Program-made: the position numbers and the translations under genes
Notes under the pieces: model-generated
Seen by the model: only the letters and a program-made list of their open reading frames with translations
The model's database searches: none
Told to the model about the DNA's origin: nothing
Assembly (NCBI RefSeq): GCF_033568475.1
Contig: NC_133123.1
Coordinates: 138,145,062-138,209,061 of the forward strand
Reading direction: 5' to 3'
DNA length: 64,000 nt
DNA from: Henckelia pumila
Taxonomy: Eukaryota > Streptophyta > Magnoliopsida > Lamiales > Gesneriaceae
In this document: positions 48,655 through 62,010 of the stretch, in pieces
Layout of the letters: every line of letters begins with the position of its first letter
How positions within the stretch are numbered: position 1 is the stretch's first letter

Positions 48655-51600
48655 TCAAGACTCCGTCTTTCGACAGCGCTCCACGTATGCCTGCAGAATG
48701 ACAACAGTAAAGAGTATTATCATGTGAAACACCAGACTGAACAAATAAGGTGTTGGCTTATGGTCAAAGAGGAGAAAACACTCGAATACAAGTAAATGGA
48801 GAAGATTTTCTATATCACATTGGGGTGGGGACTTTTGCCTTCAACATGATTTTGAACCAATTCATCTACCTCATTCGGACAAGTTTATGCCACTACACAA
48901 TTTAGGGGTTGGCTGAATAGAGAGGATTTTAGGCAACCTCATCACGTATGATAAAAACCAGATACTGTGTATGTAACATGCCAGAAGAACGAGTCAAATA
49001 CTGTATGCAACACCGGCCATTTTGACTCACGGAGTGAATTTCATAGGGCAATGTTAAAGGAAAGAGATATTTCATTGGAAGATAAAGTGACTCGTGAGGG
49101 GAACAATAAAGTTCGAAATGCCCATGCCCCCTTTTACCTTTTGTAATGTGTTTAGGGTTATGCACATTTTCTATTTAGGTCACAGCAGCAAGAGGGAACA
49201 GGGAAAGACCATAATTAAAAATGTGTGCCAAAAAAAATTTATCGATCAGGCTGACCAAGTTTTTGCTTCGAAATGACCACACATAGAACTGTTCAGGAGT
49301 AGATGGCAAGGACTAACCTGCACAAGTTTGGTGATTTTCGGTTTAGAGCATGACAAATAATGTTCGACTTTTTCCTGTGTCTTTGGAACATGATCAGCTT
49401 GAATTGTACCAGTCACTTTGTCAACCACCTTTTTCACTACTGTTTTATGAGCCTCCCGACTCATTCGACCTTCCTTCCATGTAGGCTTCAATATCTCCTT
49501 CACAAATTCTACAAGAGAATTTTTAAATAAACGCATTCCCTTTTCATCCTTTGTAGCATTTCCCCCTTCATTTTTCCCATGGCCATCCAGAGTTTCTGAT
49601 GCCTTGTTCTCTTTATCTTCTTTGCTTTGCTCACCAAGGGCTTCATTTTCTGGTTTGGCAGTTACTTCATCTTGCTTCAACGTCACATGTTCTCGATGAT
49701 TCACCCCCAAATTATCAACTTTCATGCCAACAGATAAAGGAGATGATTGCTTCATATGTTTCTGACTATTCTGTTCAGTTCCCGTGACTAAACAACGATT
49801 GCTGAGCTCGATAGCATCCGTTCCATTTTCCAAGGGATTAAACATATCGTGGGAAACCGCGACAGGACTCATTTGTGCATTTATTGTATTTACAAGGGGG
49901 ACATGACCCCAGGTATCAGAAAAAGAAGGCATCACCCCACTAGAATTGGGGGGATCAATGCTTTGATATGCTTGTGCTTGTTCATTCACAAATCTGTGTC
50001 CCAAAAATGTAGCAGGATTTTCAGTCACATGACCAACTGGTTGTTCAGGGATAACAACTGGAGTGTTCGTCGCTCGAGTAGAGTGCTCACTGGTCAACAA
50101 ATTTGGAAAAAATTGAAGGACTTTTGATTCTGACATTTTAGGGGATTTAATAGCTTTCTGATGGTTCTGCATCTCAGCTTGCAAATTCAAAGGCACGGCT
50201 ATCTTCGTCTCGGGCAGATTCAAGTCGGCAACAACTTCATTTGATAGCATAGGATAGAGCATATTCCGCCCTCTTATAGTTTCATTTGAAATTGAAGAAT
50301 GCCCAAGAAACATTCTTTCACCCATTTCATTCAAGCTTTGCCCCGAGAAAAAATCAGTATGAGTGGTTTTTTGGGAGTTCTTTACCCCATCAAGAACACC
50401 GGAGACAAACTGATTCACAATATCATTGTGTAACATTTCTGGATGCTGCTGTTGAATATGTGAAGTGGATGAAGCATTCTGTTGCAAGGGTTTGACAGAG
50501 AAACTGTGATGTCCCTGCAGTGAATTCTCTTGTTGGACATTCAAAAATTCATCCTGGTTTTGCAACTGAGAGTTGTGTAAGATGAGTTGTTCTAGTTTGT
50601 TTGCTACACTGGCCTTAACCAAAGATTCAGTATAGCCTATGTCTTGGTCATGACTGCTACATTCCCTGGGAGGAGAAGTTCGTTTCTCTCTATTCGAAGG
50701 TCTCTCTTTCCAATCCAGTACTCCCCAAGTTTTGTCCTCATTTTCAATCCCATTGCCCATTTCATTGCTAACATCACCAGTACTTTTTATGTCTGCTAAA
50801 TTCTTTTCACCCCAACCAACAGTGTTCACAGCATCCGAGACTCTCATAACATCATCCGACCAGTTGCTCTTGTCATGCAAACTGCCTATGTTAATGACTT
50901 CATGAGAAAACCTGCAATTATTCCTATCACACTTCCCTGCAGCAAAAAATTTGCAGATGGGTTTCTCGTATTGGTTCGACCGATGACCGCTGTCCTTGTC
51001 AAAAGATCTCACATTGAAACTTTTGCCAAAACTCTCACCAGAAGCAGAATGATGAGAAAATCTGCAAGAATCTGCCCAGCGACAATTCCCCCTAATGAAG
51101 TCCTTGCAGGGGAATCCATCTCTATTTTTGGTTAAGAACTGCTCATCCTTTCGACGATTAGGTTCAGAATCATCATCATGCATTTCATATTCAGGACCTC
51201 TACTGTAAGCATGTTTTGAAGTACGGATTCGATCTACTTTATTTCTCCAACTTTCTGCAGGGTCATCTTCCAAGCGATCCCCATCCCTATGGCTTATATT
51301 ACTAGGATGAAGAAATCTACATTGGCTGCCTCTCCTGCAACTTCCTGCGACAAAGTCTCTACAATTTTGAGATGATTTATCCGGGCCTCTTGTTCTGTCA
51401 CTCCATCCATAAGACTGGCGTCTATAATCTTCGATTGGACTACGACTTCTGCTTTGACCCCTTGCACTGTCATTACTTCTGCTTCTACTCCTGCTCCAGC
51501 CTCTCCCCCGCTCCCTTTCCCTACCTCTACCCCTGCTCAAGCTCCTACTTCGACTCCTGCCACTTGTCCTGCCTCTGCTCGGGCTTCTGCCTCTTGCAGG

Positions 51601-52368
51601 GTACCTATTTAATAACAGTAAAAGAATAATCACTTCAATCCGAGATCAGCAACATGGAACATGACTTGTATTTTTCGGCTAAATAAGAGCATAAACGATA
51701 CAGAAGTTCAAAATAATTCATTGCCGTGGAGAGCAAACAAAAATTGAAAGCCTCCTGCTATTCACTATTTTATGGTTACATGTAACATTTCAGATTTTGG
51801 ATAGGAGCATATTGTTCTAAAGTATTCCAATTTCCAACGACAATATATATGGTATGGGGAGCACAACATTACAATAATTAATACAAACACAAATTGATTT
51901 AAAGAAAACTCTCTACATCAACATCACACAATCATCAATTATTTACTTCAATAATGGCAAAACAAGATGTACTGTAACATACCTACGTGAATGGCTTCGA
52001 TCATCTTCAAAACTGTTGTTACAGTTACGCCTTTCCATTCCATCAAATCCTGGAGACATGTTCTTGAAATATCTGCTAACCCCACCTATTTCCTTAGCTT
52101 CCGAAGCATCTTGTCGTCTTTTGACAAAACCATCACCCATTAGTACAGTTGGGTATTCTTCATTACTTTCCCAAGAAGCTCGTCCAGAATTATCCAGAGA
52201 CTTTTGTATGGAAGATGTTCCGGATGAAGACAATCCGTGATAACGCCTGTCATCATAATTACAATGGCGTTCCTTTCCAGGCCAAGAATTAGACTCATTC
52301 ATACCTGGCAGGTGTTTGGCCTCTTCTTCCGTATCCCAAAATGATTTACGTTTTCTCCTTTCACTCAT
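48655..52368 (-). CDS. RS-rich CCCH zinc-finger protein (C3H38-like)
   Basis: The gene has three coding exons: 52368-51983, 51604-49318 and a 36 bp last exon 48690-48655. Phases give 2709 nt, 902 aa. An Arg/Ser-rich region (about 129-185) resembles splicing factors. Three CCCH fingers follow at about 210-228 (CRDFVAGSC...), 295-313 (CKDFIRGNC...) and 346-363 (CKFFAAGKC...), spaced Cx7Cx5Cx3H, with Cx7Cx4Cx3H in the third. A long low-complexity Gln/Asn middle is followed by a conserved helical C-terminal region (about 809-902, EFVKEILKPTWKEG...HYLSCSKPKITKLVQ). It is a likely nuclear RNA-binding protein, similar to Arabidopsis C3H38. A non-coding 5' exon probably lies upstream (acceptor at 52391). 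Confidence 0.9.
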
Positions 52369-53700
52369 AGGGAACTTACACCAACTAATTCCTGCAATAT
52401 TAATATAAATGTGCGCAGCAGAATCAGTCAAAAAGCTCACCAACAAAAGTAGCTTTTTTAAAAATCTCCATCACAAGCTTGTTGAAGCACATTTGCAGTC
52501 ATGTCTGCCAAGAAAGGAATAGCCGTACAAATTTTTTGATGTTATATAAAGGTAACCTGAAGAATAAATAACTAAAATTTACCAATACTAGTCTAGGCAC
52601 AAAAGTTGATTGTAAAGCATAACTGCGACTACAAAGAGAAGTCAAACCACTAACCAGTTTCGAAATACTTGAGTTTCCATAAGACTGGAGCGATGGTACA
52701 GAAGTGAATAGTTTAAGAGATCGTTAAAAGATTAAAACTTCCAATCCTTAACCAATATGACTCTTCACAAACTGACAAACTGACTCTAAATAGTATAAAA
52801 CATGAAAACTTAGCCCAGAAGTGTCATCATATGCCACAACCACTTAACTCTACGTACGCAATAGCCTTGTGCCACCCCAAATCAATGAGGGCAAAAACTA
52901 CTCAAGCATAATATATCCAAAAAAAAAAAATCAAAAGTTTACCCTGAGTTTACATAAAAATGACTATCACTAAGCTACATGGCTTCTCACTTCTAAGAAT
53001 CGCATTCTCATCAATCAGGAAAAAAATAGCAAGAACCCTCAAACTGTTCTCAGAATCTAGAATCGCATTCTTATCAATCAGAACAAACACAAAAACAGCA
53101 AGAACCCTCAAACTCATGCCATTGGGAAAATTCATCTTCACCACACAAAAGCAAGTCTCACTTAATTGCGCAGCCAAACAAATTTATTGAAAAATCCAGT
53201 ATATCCCGAGCTGCTCTCCATTTACATAGATGCGCCTATATACTAACTAAAGATTGTTACTTCGTAGAAGTGCAGCCACAATTCAGTACCGAATATCATT
53301 GAAACAAAGAAAAAGAAGGAAAGATGTTCGTCACTATTAACAGTAAGCAACACATGATGCAACAGGCTTCCGTAAATGTTTAACTAAATTGAACACCAAC
53401 TTCAGCAGCACTCGACGCCAACAGAAAAGGGCAATCTTCCTTCAAGATTTACGATCTCCTTCACACTAATTTTTCCAAGAAAAAGGACATAATGAAACCC
53501 TAAATTACATAAACGGAGAGGGTCAAGAAACAAGGGAAAAAAAAAAACGGAAAAGGCCAACCTTTAAACTGAGTCGACCAAGCCCGCCCACGCGAGTGAT
53601 TGATGCTGAGCGAATGAAAAATTACAGGAAAAAAAAAATAAAAGAAAGAGGGACTAGGTTTTCACAATGGAGTGGTGATTTGCGATAATTGGAGTTGATG
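52369..53700 (-). other. 5' UTR, leader intron and promoter of the CCCH gene
   Basis: The minus strand has an acceptor at 52391, 23 bp before the ATG. The 5' UTR is therefore split and a first exon should lie near 53560-53690, where a GT donor candidate (AAAG/GTTGGC) is present near 53560. No other gene is visible. The short frames here contain a repeated SENSLRVLAIF-like pattern but no known domain. Confidence 0.5.
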
Positions 53701-54416
53701 CTCCGAGGTGTGCGTTAAGATGAAAGTAATCTGGCAAGAGTAATTACGATCTGTCTGTACGGTGAATCGCATGACGTCACAAATAACGTCAGATGTTACT
53801 AATTGATTTTTTTTTTAGGTGACACTAATTTAGTAATTTATCAATTTCATTGATATATGTACGTAATCACAAAAATATAATTCACAACGTTATATTATAT
53901 GGTAGAAATTCAGTATTAAAAAAACAGGCTATTTATTTTGTATAATAATTTCATGGATTTATGTTCGTGAGACGTGTTAATTTGATCTTATTTTTTATGA
54001 GTTGAGTCGAATCAAAAATTCATTTTATAAAATTAGTTCGTGATATAATCTCATAAAAACTTTTGAAAGAAAAAAAATATATAGAAATTCATAGTCGTCC
54101 AAAAATACATTATTGGTTCTTTTAATAGCGTATATTTCTATTAATATGTTAAATTTCTGATTTCAATAAAAAAATATATATTATCTCAATATAGTTGACA
54201 AATTAAAATTGAGATAACTTGTAACTCGACGTAGTTTTAGCTATTTTCTTTGGCGGATTACGAACACTTGTTAATTGGAAAATGAAAGATTGTTTAGTTT
54301 TGTACTAGACTTGATTTCTTCATTTGATATTAATTTTGGTTCTTCTTTTTTTTTTTTCTTCAACTCTCAATAAATTTAGAGCAAAAGTGTATTGACTCGT
54401 ATGATTATCAAATTTA

Positions 54417-54617
54417 GGCCCCGTTTGGTTTCAAAAGCTTGACCAAAAAAGCATTTTTTAAAGTGCTTTTCATTTAATAAAGTGTTTGGTTGACCATAAA
54501 AGTGCTTAAATAAGCACTTTTTTAAGTCAAAATTAGAGCTTTTTCAAAAGCAAAAAATTATAGCTTTAAAAAGTGTTTTTTTTTAAAAAAAAATGTCTAC
54601 CAAATCCAAACGGGGCC
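54417..54617. mobile_element. Tourist-like MITE with perfect GGCCCCGTTTGG ends
   Basis: It starts GGCCCCGTTTGG and ends CCAAACGGGGCC, with TTA duplications at 54414-54416 and 54618-54620. The 201 bp interior is AT-rich and foldback-prone. The PIF/Harbinger (Tourist) type is inferred from the TIR and the 3 bp duplication. Confidence 0.88.
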
Positions 54618-54869
54618 TTAAATTGATATAGGTTATATGGCTCGACATGATTTTGGCTTTATTTTGTACCTTACGAAAACTTGTAAATTTTTTTTAAAAA
54701 ATGGAAAGTTATTTTGTTTAATTTGTACTAGCTTTGATTTATTCATTTAGTAAAAATTATTTCCTTCGGTTTTTTTAAACAAAAAATTTGGTTCACTTTC
54801 AATAAACTTAAAGCATAAGTTTTTACTTTGAATATGAGTGTAATGTAAGACTTTATACATATATTTTAA

Positions 54870-55125
54870 AGGGTTGACCTCGAAGGGGACTTCATCTCAC
54901 ATGAATCAGAGGCTCATTGGCTCATGCGGGGGTTAAATCGAGATATGTGCACGAGCGGCAGAGACCTGAGGAAGGGAACAACATGACCAATCCCAGAGCA
55001 TACCCCACATTAATATTTCAGTACGAAATATGCTCCACACGGGGATCGAACCAGCAACGTTGGAAAATTTATTCCCACGTCAACTTAGGCCTTACCAACT
55101 CGTCTATACCTCTGTGGGCGATTTT
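54870..55125 (-). mobile_element. Candidate tRNA-derived SINE
   Basis: On the minus strand the head reads like a tRNA gene: an A-box-like TAGACGAGTTGGTAAG (about 55092-55107 on plus) and a B box GGTTCGATCCCC (about 55041-55052), about 50 bp apart, with CCCGTGTGGAGC after the B box. The body continues about 150 bp to a segment CCCTTTAAAATATATG near 54870. Ends and target duplication are not fixed. It could be a decayed tRNA pseudogene instead. Confidence 0.55.
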
Positions 55126-55648
55126 ATGCATATATTATATTTAAGTCGTAAGAGTGAGAGATAGGAGTGAACATTAATTTGGCTAAACGAATTAACAGTC
55201 AATCGAGTTGATTATTCAGAACACAAAATCTTATGTGAGACGATATCTTTAATAAATTTTGTTAGCCGAATTATTCAGAAATTCGGTTTTAATTTTAAAA
55301 AAATATTGACTAAATCAATTGGTTCATTTTGGTTTTTTATTTAAAATTCGGTAAAAAGTTTTTTTTTTTTTTTATAAAATCTGTCAAGTCGGTTCGATTG
55401 TGGGGAAAAAAATCGGCTCGGTTCGATTATTTTTTCTGAGATTGCACACGCTCCCATATGTGACCGACAATGTTAAAACGACATCGTGTGCTACCCTTCG
55501 ACAACTATTCTTCCTTCGTTCCCGTGGTCTTCCGTCTGCAGCTCTCTCTTCTCTAAACATTGTCATTGATTTAAACCTCACCCAAGATCGTTGCATACGC
55601 TTCATCAGATCGCAATACAGGGCATTTCGATTGTATGAATTGGCAAAA

Positions 55649-58600
55649 ATGGTGCTGATTACGGTGGCTCGAGACTACATCAATCGCATGTTACAAGATA
55701 TTTCGGGAATGAAAGTTATAGTTTTAGACTCTCATACGGTGATTATTTCTTCTGTTCGTGCTGTTTATCGCTCAGTTGCGCCTTTTATATTCATTATTTG
55801 GTTTTAGTGAATTATTTAGCTCTCGATTATTTAAGGGTTATTTAAGGGGCAGCTTATGGTCACGCATTTCATTGAAATTAGCTTTTAATGACTTGATTCA
55901 TGGTGAATTACGATTAAAGTGTGAGTATTGGCTGAGTGCTTATGTGTGGAGGAAATTATTTAGTAGTTGTATCATGTATGCTGGAAATGGGCGTAATTAA
56001 CCAATGACAGTTTGTGATTTGGAACTTGGATTCTTTTTCTCGATTTCCGTATAATGTGCAAGGAAACAAATTTTAAACAAACATTAAGCTTGATGAGCTG
56101 ATCGAAGTATGTATGCAATATGGAAGTCTGTCTCTTTTATCTTCATATTTCAGCGCAATTCAGTAATGTTCTCCTAGCCCATGGTGTGTTGTTTATATAT
56201 TTTGGGTTCTGTAACGAATTGCAGGTTAGCATTGTAAGTGTTGTATATTCACAATCAGAGCTTTTACAAAAAGAAGTGTTTCTGGTGGAACTCGTGGATT
56301 CCATTTCCATGTCAAAGGAACCCATGTCACACCTTAAAGCTGTTTATTTTCTTCGTCCAACTTCCGAAAATATTCAACACATTAGGCGTCAGCTGGCTAC
56401 TCCTAGATTTGGGGAATATCACCTCTGTAAGATATCTATTTATTTATTATATTAATGTGTTATATAAATATCTTCAGTTTCTTCAGTTTTTACCGTTTGT
56501 CAATATTGGAATTTAAGTTGTGATATCCTTAAGGGCAAACAACTTTTACCAAAGGCGCAATTGAACGAGTGGTTGAAGTTCCTTGATTTTTTTTATGTTG
56601 TTCAGTCTTTTCCAACATGTTGAAAGACACTCAGCTTCATAACTTAGCGGATTCAGATGAACACGAAGTTGTTCATCAAGTGCAGGTAACTTGTCTTTTT
56701 CTTGCTTTAATCTATTGGGAAGTTAGTTGGCTGGAAATATGTAAACTACATCTCTATTGGTTGAAGATTAATTATTGATTCTAGAGGGTCCAATGGCTTT
56801 GAGTTTCATGGGTGTACATTGCTTCTGGTTGTTCGATCTTCAGGAGTTCTATGCAGACTTTGTTGCTGTTGATGCCTATCATTTCACATTTAATATGATT
56901 TCAAACCACATGTACATGCTCCCAGCTGTTGTGGATCCATCAAGTTTACAACATTTTTGTGATAGAGCAGTTGATGGAATCGCGGCCATCTTCCTGGCTC
57001 TGAAACGAAGGCCCATTATTCGATATTCACGAACTTCTGATGTTTCAAAAAGGATAGCACAAGAAGCATTGGTAAGAATTGAACTACCTCGTAGCTTCTT
57101 TGAGCATAATTTATGAATCAATTATTTCCTTGGTTTATCATGTATTTACTGATTTATATTGGTTAAATTGTGTTGAATATGTTTTAGAAAACTTTTTCCT
57201 TAACTGATTTTAGCTTCTCATACCTGCGAACAACAGAAGCTGATGTACCAGCAGGAAAGTGGTCTTTTTGATTTTAGACGAGCTGAAGTTTCCCCATTGT
57301 TGCTAATTGTGGATAGGAGGGATGACCCAGTTACTCCTCTTCTCAATCAATGGACATATCAGGTTATGCTCTTTCTTTTTAGAAGGGGATTACCTTTTCT
57401 TTACCTTTTGTTAATAACTGAGAGGTGTACTATCGTAACTTTTTTACAATTATCATCTGTAGGCAATGGTTCATGAACTTATAGGTATTCAGGACAATAA
57501 GGTAGATCTCAGAAATATTGGGAAGTTCCCAAAGGACCAACAGGTTGTGTTCCTTTTCATGCCGTATGTAGTTTTATTCTAATACAAGCATGGAACTTGA
57601 CCTTTAGGTGGTAAATTCTACTTTCAGGAGGTCGTGCTGTCCTCTGAGCAAGATGCCTTTTTTAAAGCCAATATATATGAGAATTTTGGAGATATTGGCA
57701 TGAATATTAAAAAAATGGTGGATGATTTCCAACAAGTTTCAAAAAGCAATCAGAGTATTCAAACAATAGGTTATTACTCCATATTTTCCGGCACGATCTT
57801 CAATCTTATGTTTTGTGTGTGCACTCCTTTAATTTTTGGCAGCCATTACACCTTCACATATATTGATTAATTAGAATTTGTGCAGAGGACATGGCTAAAT
57901 TTGTTGACAACTACCCAGAATACAGAAAAATGCACGGCAATGTTTCCAAGCATGTGACCTTGGTCACAGAAATGAGCAGAATTGTGGAGGAAAGGAAACT
58001 AATGCTTGTTTCACAAACAGAACAAGAACTGGCTTGCAATGGTGGGCAAGGGGCAGCATTTGAGGTACCATGAAATTTGGCTGGTAGTAAAGGTGCCGTG
58101 TTTTAATGACCGCTAAAAATAATTGAATTCATATGATGTACTTATTATTCCTTGAAACAAACCATAAGTATAAGATCAAATACGGGCAAAAAATTACAGA
58201 GTATGTTAAGCAGAACTGGCTAAGTCTCTAATATTCGTGGATAAGTTGTACCTGAGAACCTGGTGAGTGGCATACCAATGTTGCCGCGTAAACCAGTTCT
58301 TGAATTTAATCAAAAGAAGTTCACGAGAAATTAACTAAGGAAAACCAATCTATTAAAATAAAAGATTGCACCTGATCTATTTAAATAAAAAATTGCGCCT
58401 GGATTCCAGATTGCTCATGTTCATTTCACGCATGGTCCAAAGTTCTAATCATGTAACATATGAATGCTGTCTGTCGATTATCAAGGTTCCCAGGCAAGCC
58501 TAAAATGATAATCATTTTAACCTTTATTATTTTGATTTTCTGTTTAATCCCTCCTGGGAGAACCATTTGGTATTCATGTGGAGAGTTATTCGAATGTTGT

Positions 58601-60458
58601 TGTGATGATTATAAACATCACGAAAGATGGTTGTACATACAATTTTGTTGGTCGTGTGTTTTAGATTTTAAAATTATCCATTTTTTTCTTAATCGGTGTC
58701 AAGATGGTTTCAGTGGTAGTCTGATGAAATCAGTGTTTCCAGTTACTGTTGAAGTAAACAGATGTCCTATTTTGGTGTCTGCACTGTTCTCAGGAAAATA
58801 TATCTCCTGTTTCATGAGTCATCATAATGTTTTAAATCATAGACAAGTGTGTACATGATTGTCTTCTGCTGTGTGTTTCTGTGCAGGCTGTCACCAATCT
58901 TTTAAATAATGAAAGTGTCTCTGACATTGACCGTTTACGGCTTGTCATGCTATATGCTTTAAGATATGAGAAGGATAGTCCCGTCCAACTGATGCAGTTA
59001 TTCAATAAATTGGCGTCACGGTCTCCAAAGTATAAGCCTGGGGTACGTCTCATATGTTATTTACTCTTGACTTTCATTTGCTGCAGGGCGATGAGTGGAA
59101 AATTGCTACATTGTCTGTCCTCCATATCCTTTTCCATTGCCTACTTGTATACCATGTTTTTTTCTTTTTCTGGGGTGTGGGATTGGAGTGGCTTGTTGTT
59201 GGGAATTTCTTTTAATTTCAATTCACCAGTGCAACATCTTTTATTGGGTTGTATCATTTCATTACATAAACTTCATCAACATGGGCTTCGCACTGTTGCA
59301 TGGGTTCGATCTTCAGCAGGAGTTTTGTATCATCCTTCTTGTTGAGTTGAACCTACTGGATTGTTTTGTCAGTCAAACCTTCCTGAAATATTCTATTCAA
59401 AATTGTTTTTTTTTTCCTTTCATATGCTTTAAGAAATGTTTTGGATACTATCTCCTGGGTTATTTCTTGTTTTACTTTACATTTGAGTGCTCGTGTTATC
59501 TTGGTATGATTTTAAGATTTAGCACGTGAGCCTGCATCTCCCTGGGGCTCAATTAGGCAGGAAAAAAATATACTTTTTTCCAGTCAATTGTTCTAAAAAA
59601 TAGCATTACCCTTTCTATGTTTGTTTGACAGCTTGTGCAATTCCTGCTCAAGCAAGCTGGAGTTGACAAGAGAACTGGGGATCTTTATGGAAACCGGGAT
59701 CTTCTAAATTATGCCCTTAACATGGCTCGTGGCCTCAAAGTTGGTCTACAAATCTCTCTGTCTTCCTTCAATTAAAAAGAAGTTTGAACATTCTGAAGAT
59801 AAATTGTCATGCATGTTCAGGGGGTGGAGAACGTTTATACTCAGCATCAGCCTCTGCTATTCCAGACTATGGAGAGCATTGTCAAAGGGCGTCTGAGAGA
59901 TGTAGATTACCCCTACGTTGGAAATCACTTCCAGCAAGCCAGGTGGGATTTAAACGATGTTCCTTGTCTGAAGCTGCATGACTAAAGTTCATTAACATAT
60001 ATGTTGTTAGTTACTGTATTCTAAATCTATACAGCTTTATCTTATTTCAGGCCTCAGGAGGTGGTAATTTTCATTGTTGGCGGGACTACTTACGAGGAGG
60101 CACGTTCCGTTGCCTTACTGAATTCCACAAATTCTGGGATTCGTTTCATTCTGGGTGGTACTGCAGTTCTCAATTCGAAAAGGTATCATTAACATAATAT
60201 AATATAACTGAATAAATATATTAAGTTACCCTCTCAAAGAAATTCTAGTATCCACACGCTTACAAATTATGCTCGAAATTTTACTTTATCTAGCCTGCTC
60301 ACGATACTAGCAATAAAATTTCATATGAAAACCATGGGAGCTATATCTCAAAGCCCTACACATCCGGCCTTAAATTTTTCCGTGGTAAAAAATGTAGGTT
60401 TCTGAAGGATCTTGAAGAAGCTCAAAGAATTGCTCGAAGCAACACGGGGGTAGTTTGA
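55649..60458 (+). CDS. VPS45: Vacuolar protein sorting-associated protein 45 (Sec1/Munc18 family)
   Basis: The gene has 13 exons: 55649-55738, 56225-56426, 56606-56685, 56844-57071, 57237-57362, 57463-57543, 57628-57769, 57886-58064, 58887-59042, 59632-59739, 59821-59942, 60051-60182 and 60398-60458. Phases give 1707 nt, 568 aa, equal to plant VPS45 within a residue. Sec1 family marks include the N-terminal YINRMLQDISGMKV, VIDRRDDP-like LIVDRRDDPVTPLLNQWTY, EDAFFK-type SSEQDAFFK and VGGTTYEEARS near the C-terminus. The protein binds trans-Golgi-network syntaxins (SYP41/42 group) and allows SNARE assembly for vacuolar traffic. All exons have GT-AG borders; no lesion is seen. The longest intron is 58065-58886. 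Confidence 0.97.
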
Positions 60459-61131
60459 AATTCGTCTACTTTGGCCTCAACTTTTGTAATATTCAAAGGA
60501 TTAAAATTTTCAAGGTCACACATACTCCAGCTACTGACGGTGAAATTCTTGTATCAAAACCACACACGCTTGTTACATAAATTGATGATGACATCTACTA
60601 TTTTGTTTTTCGGTTAATCGAGATATCACTATGCTCGGCAGAGGTCCAGCCAAAATCAAGTTTATTAGACAAAGTTACCCGATTCGGAGGTGGACATTCT
60701 TCGGAAAACCATTTCGAGGTGCTCGTATTTTGCAGAATATCTGGTTTTTATTTGTGCAAGAAGGTTTTCGTGTAACAGGTGCTTGTTTCTTCTCCAACTA
60801 TTTGTCGGAAGATGCCATTCAAAATGTCACGCGTCCTTTTAGATGGACTCAAAATCTTGTGCTTGGTAAACTGTATGACTTTGTTGGCTGTATTTTACCA
60901 TTCACAAAATACTTAAATAGCTTCATTATTTTGATTTTCTTACCTTTTTCATTGTTTCAAATTCGTCTTTAGCTGTAATATAAACACAAAATAATAAGTC
61001 TCCGAAATATGATATACGTATTTGGCCTACAGGCATATGTGGTTTGATGATACTTCTTTTACACGCCCCAGTCGCTGTCATGTGTTGTGTGTTTGGAATT
61101 TGGATGGATATGTTCAAATTTTCAACGCGTT

Positions 61132-61271
61132 AAAGTAGTATAAAGCCCTAAATTCAGACACCTTTTTTTTTTTGTACGTTGATCTGCGAATCAAACGGGC
61201 TTATAATTTAGCTACCACCCATAATATTTGGCAACAGAAAAGTAGTATAAAGCCCTAAATTCAGACACCTT
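61132..61271 (+). repeat. Direct repeat of about 32 bp
   Basis: AAAGTAGTATAAAGCCCTAA followed by ATTCAGACACCT occurs at about 61132-61163 and again at about 61239-61270, with 75 bp between. This is probably a local duplication. Confidence 0.8.
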
Positions 61272-61951
61272 CCTGGTAATCTGCGTTAGACACGTTATGG
61301 CAATTGATTGATTCACACCGTGGAATTTAATTAAATTAATTATAAGATAATGATGTTACGGCATATATCACAAGCTACATTATTATAATTTATCAACAAT
61401 CATTATCAAAGTAGTCCCAACGATAAGCCAAATTGTATAGAAAAATTAATTGATAATATTAGATTTTGGGCTCATGGCAAAGTCTCATCGTGTGTTGTGA
61501 AAGAGATTTCTTGTCTTTTGCTCTTAACAACTCCAAGTTATTTGTCTTTTTGAGAAATAATTGTAGTTATTAAATAACTACAACTTTTAGTAATATTTTC
61601 TTTTTCTTTTTTTTTGAAGGCAAGTTATTTGTCTTTTAGTAATATTTTCATTTGCACAAAAAAAGACTAGAAATTTAATCTATTTTACACTTGAAGCTCG
61701 GCGACTGGTGTTCTTGGCTACCGAGAATTCAGGTCATTCGTTCCTATTTGCCCATCTGATCATTTAATGTAAGTTTGTCAGGCCAAGAATTCAAGTTAAA
61801 TGTAATTAATTAATTAACAAAAAAAGGCAGTAAGATTATCATGATTAAGACCAATACCAAGATTTCTTTCTCGTTTTTTCATGGGAAAAATGTCCGAAAA
61901 TTCAAACTTTAGATCAAACGTCAAGTGGAAAAATGGCTCCTGATTCATCAA

Positions 61952-61955
<4 letters not shown>

Positions 61956-62007
<52 letters not shown>
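61956..62007. repeat. (AT)n microsatellite
   Basis: About 26 AT units run without interruption. Confidence 0.92.

Positions 62008-62010
<3 letters not shown>

Larger units (their letters stand above)
53701..55648. other. Spacer between the CCCH gene and VPS45
   Basis: This AT-rich region holds a MITE (54417-54617) and a SINE candidate (about 54870-55125). The right end is the VPS45 promoter and 5' UTR. Confidence 0.7.

Noticed and set aside
52950-53190. Paired frames with an internal repeat upstream of the CCCH start
   Set aside because: Both strands are open over a short tandem duplication; it lies in the expected leader intron.
55041-55110. Functional tRNA gene
   Set aside because: Box-like sequences are present but no full cloverleaf or acceptor-stem pairing could be drawn; SINE reading preferred.
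60631-60972. 113-codon plus-strand frame after VPS45
   Set aside because: Not recognisable, no neighbouring exon signals, possibly 3' flank or old element debris.
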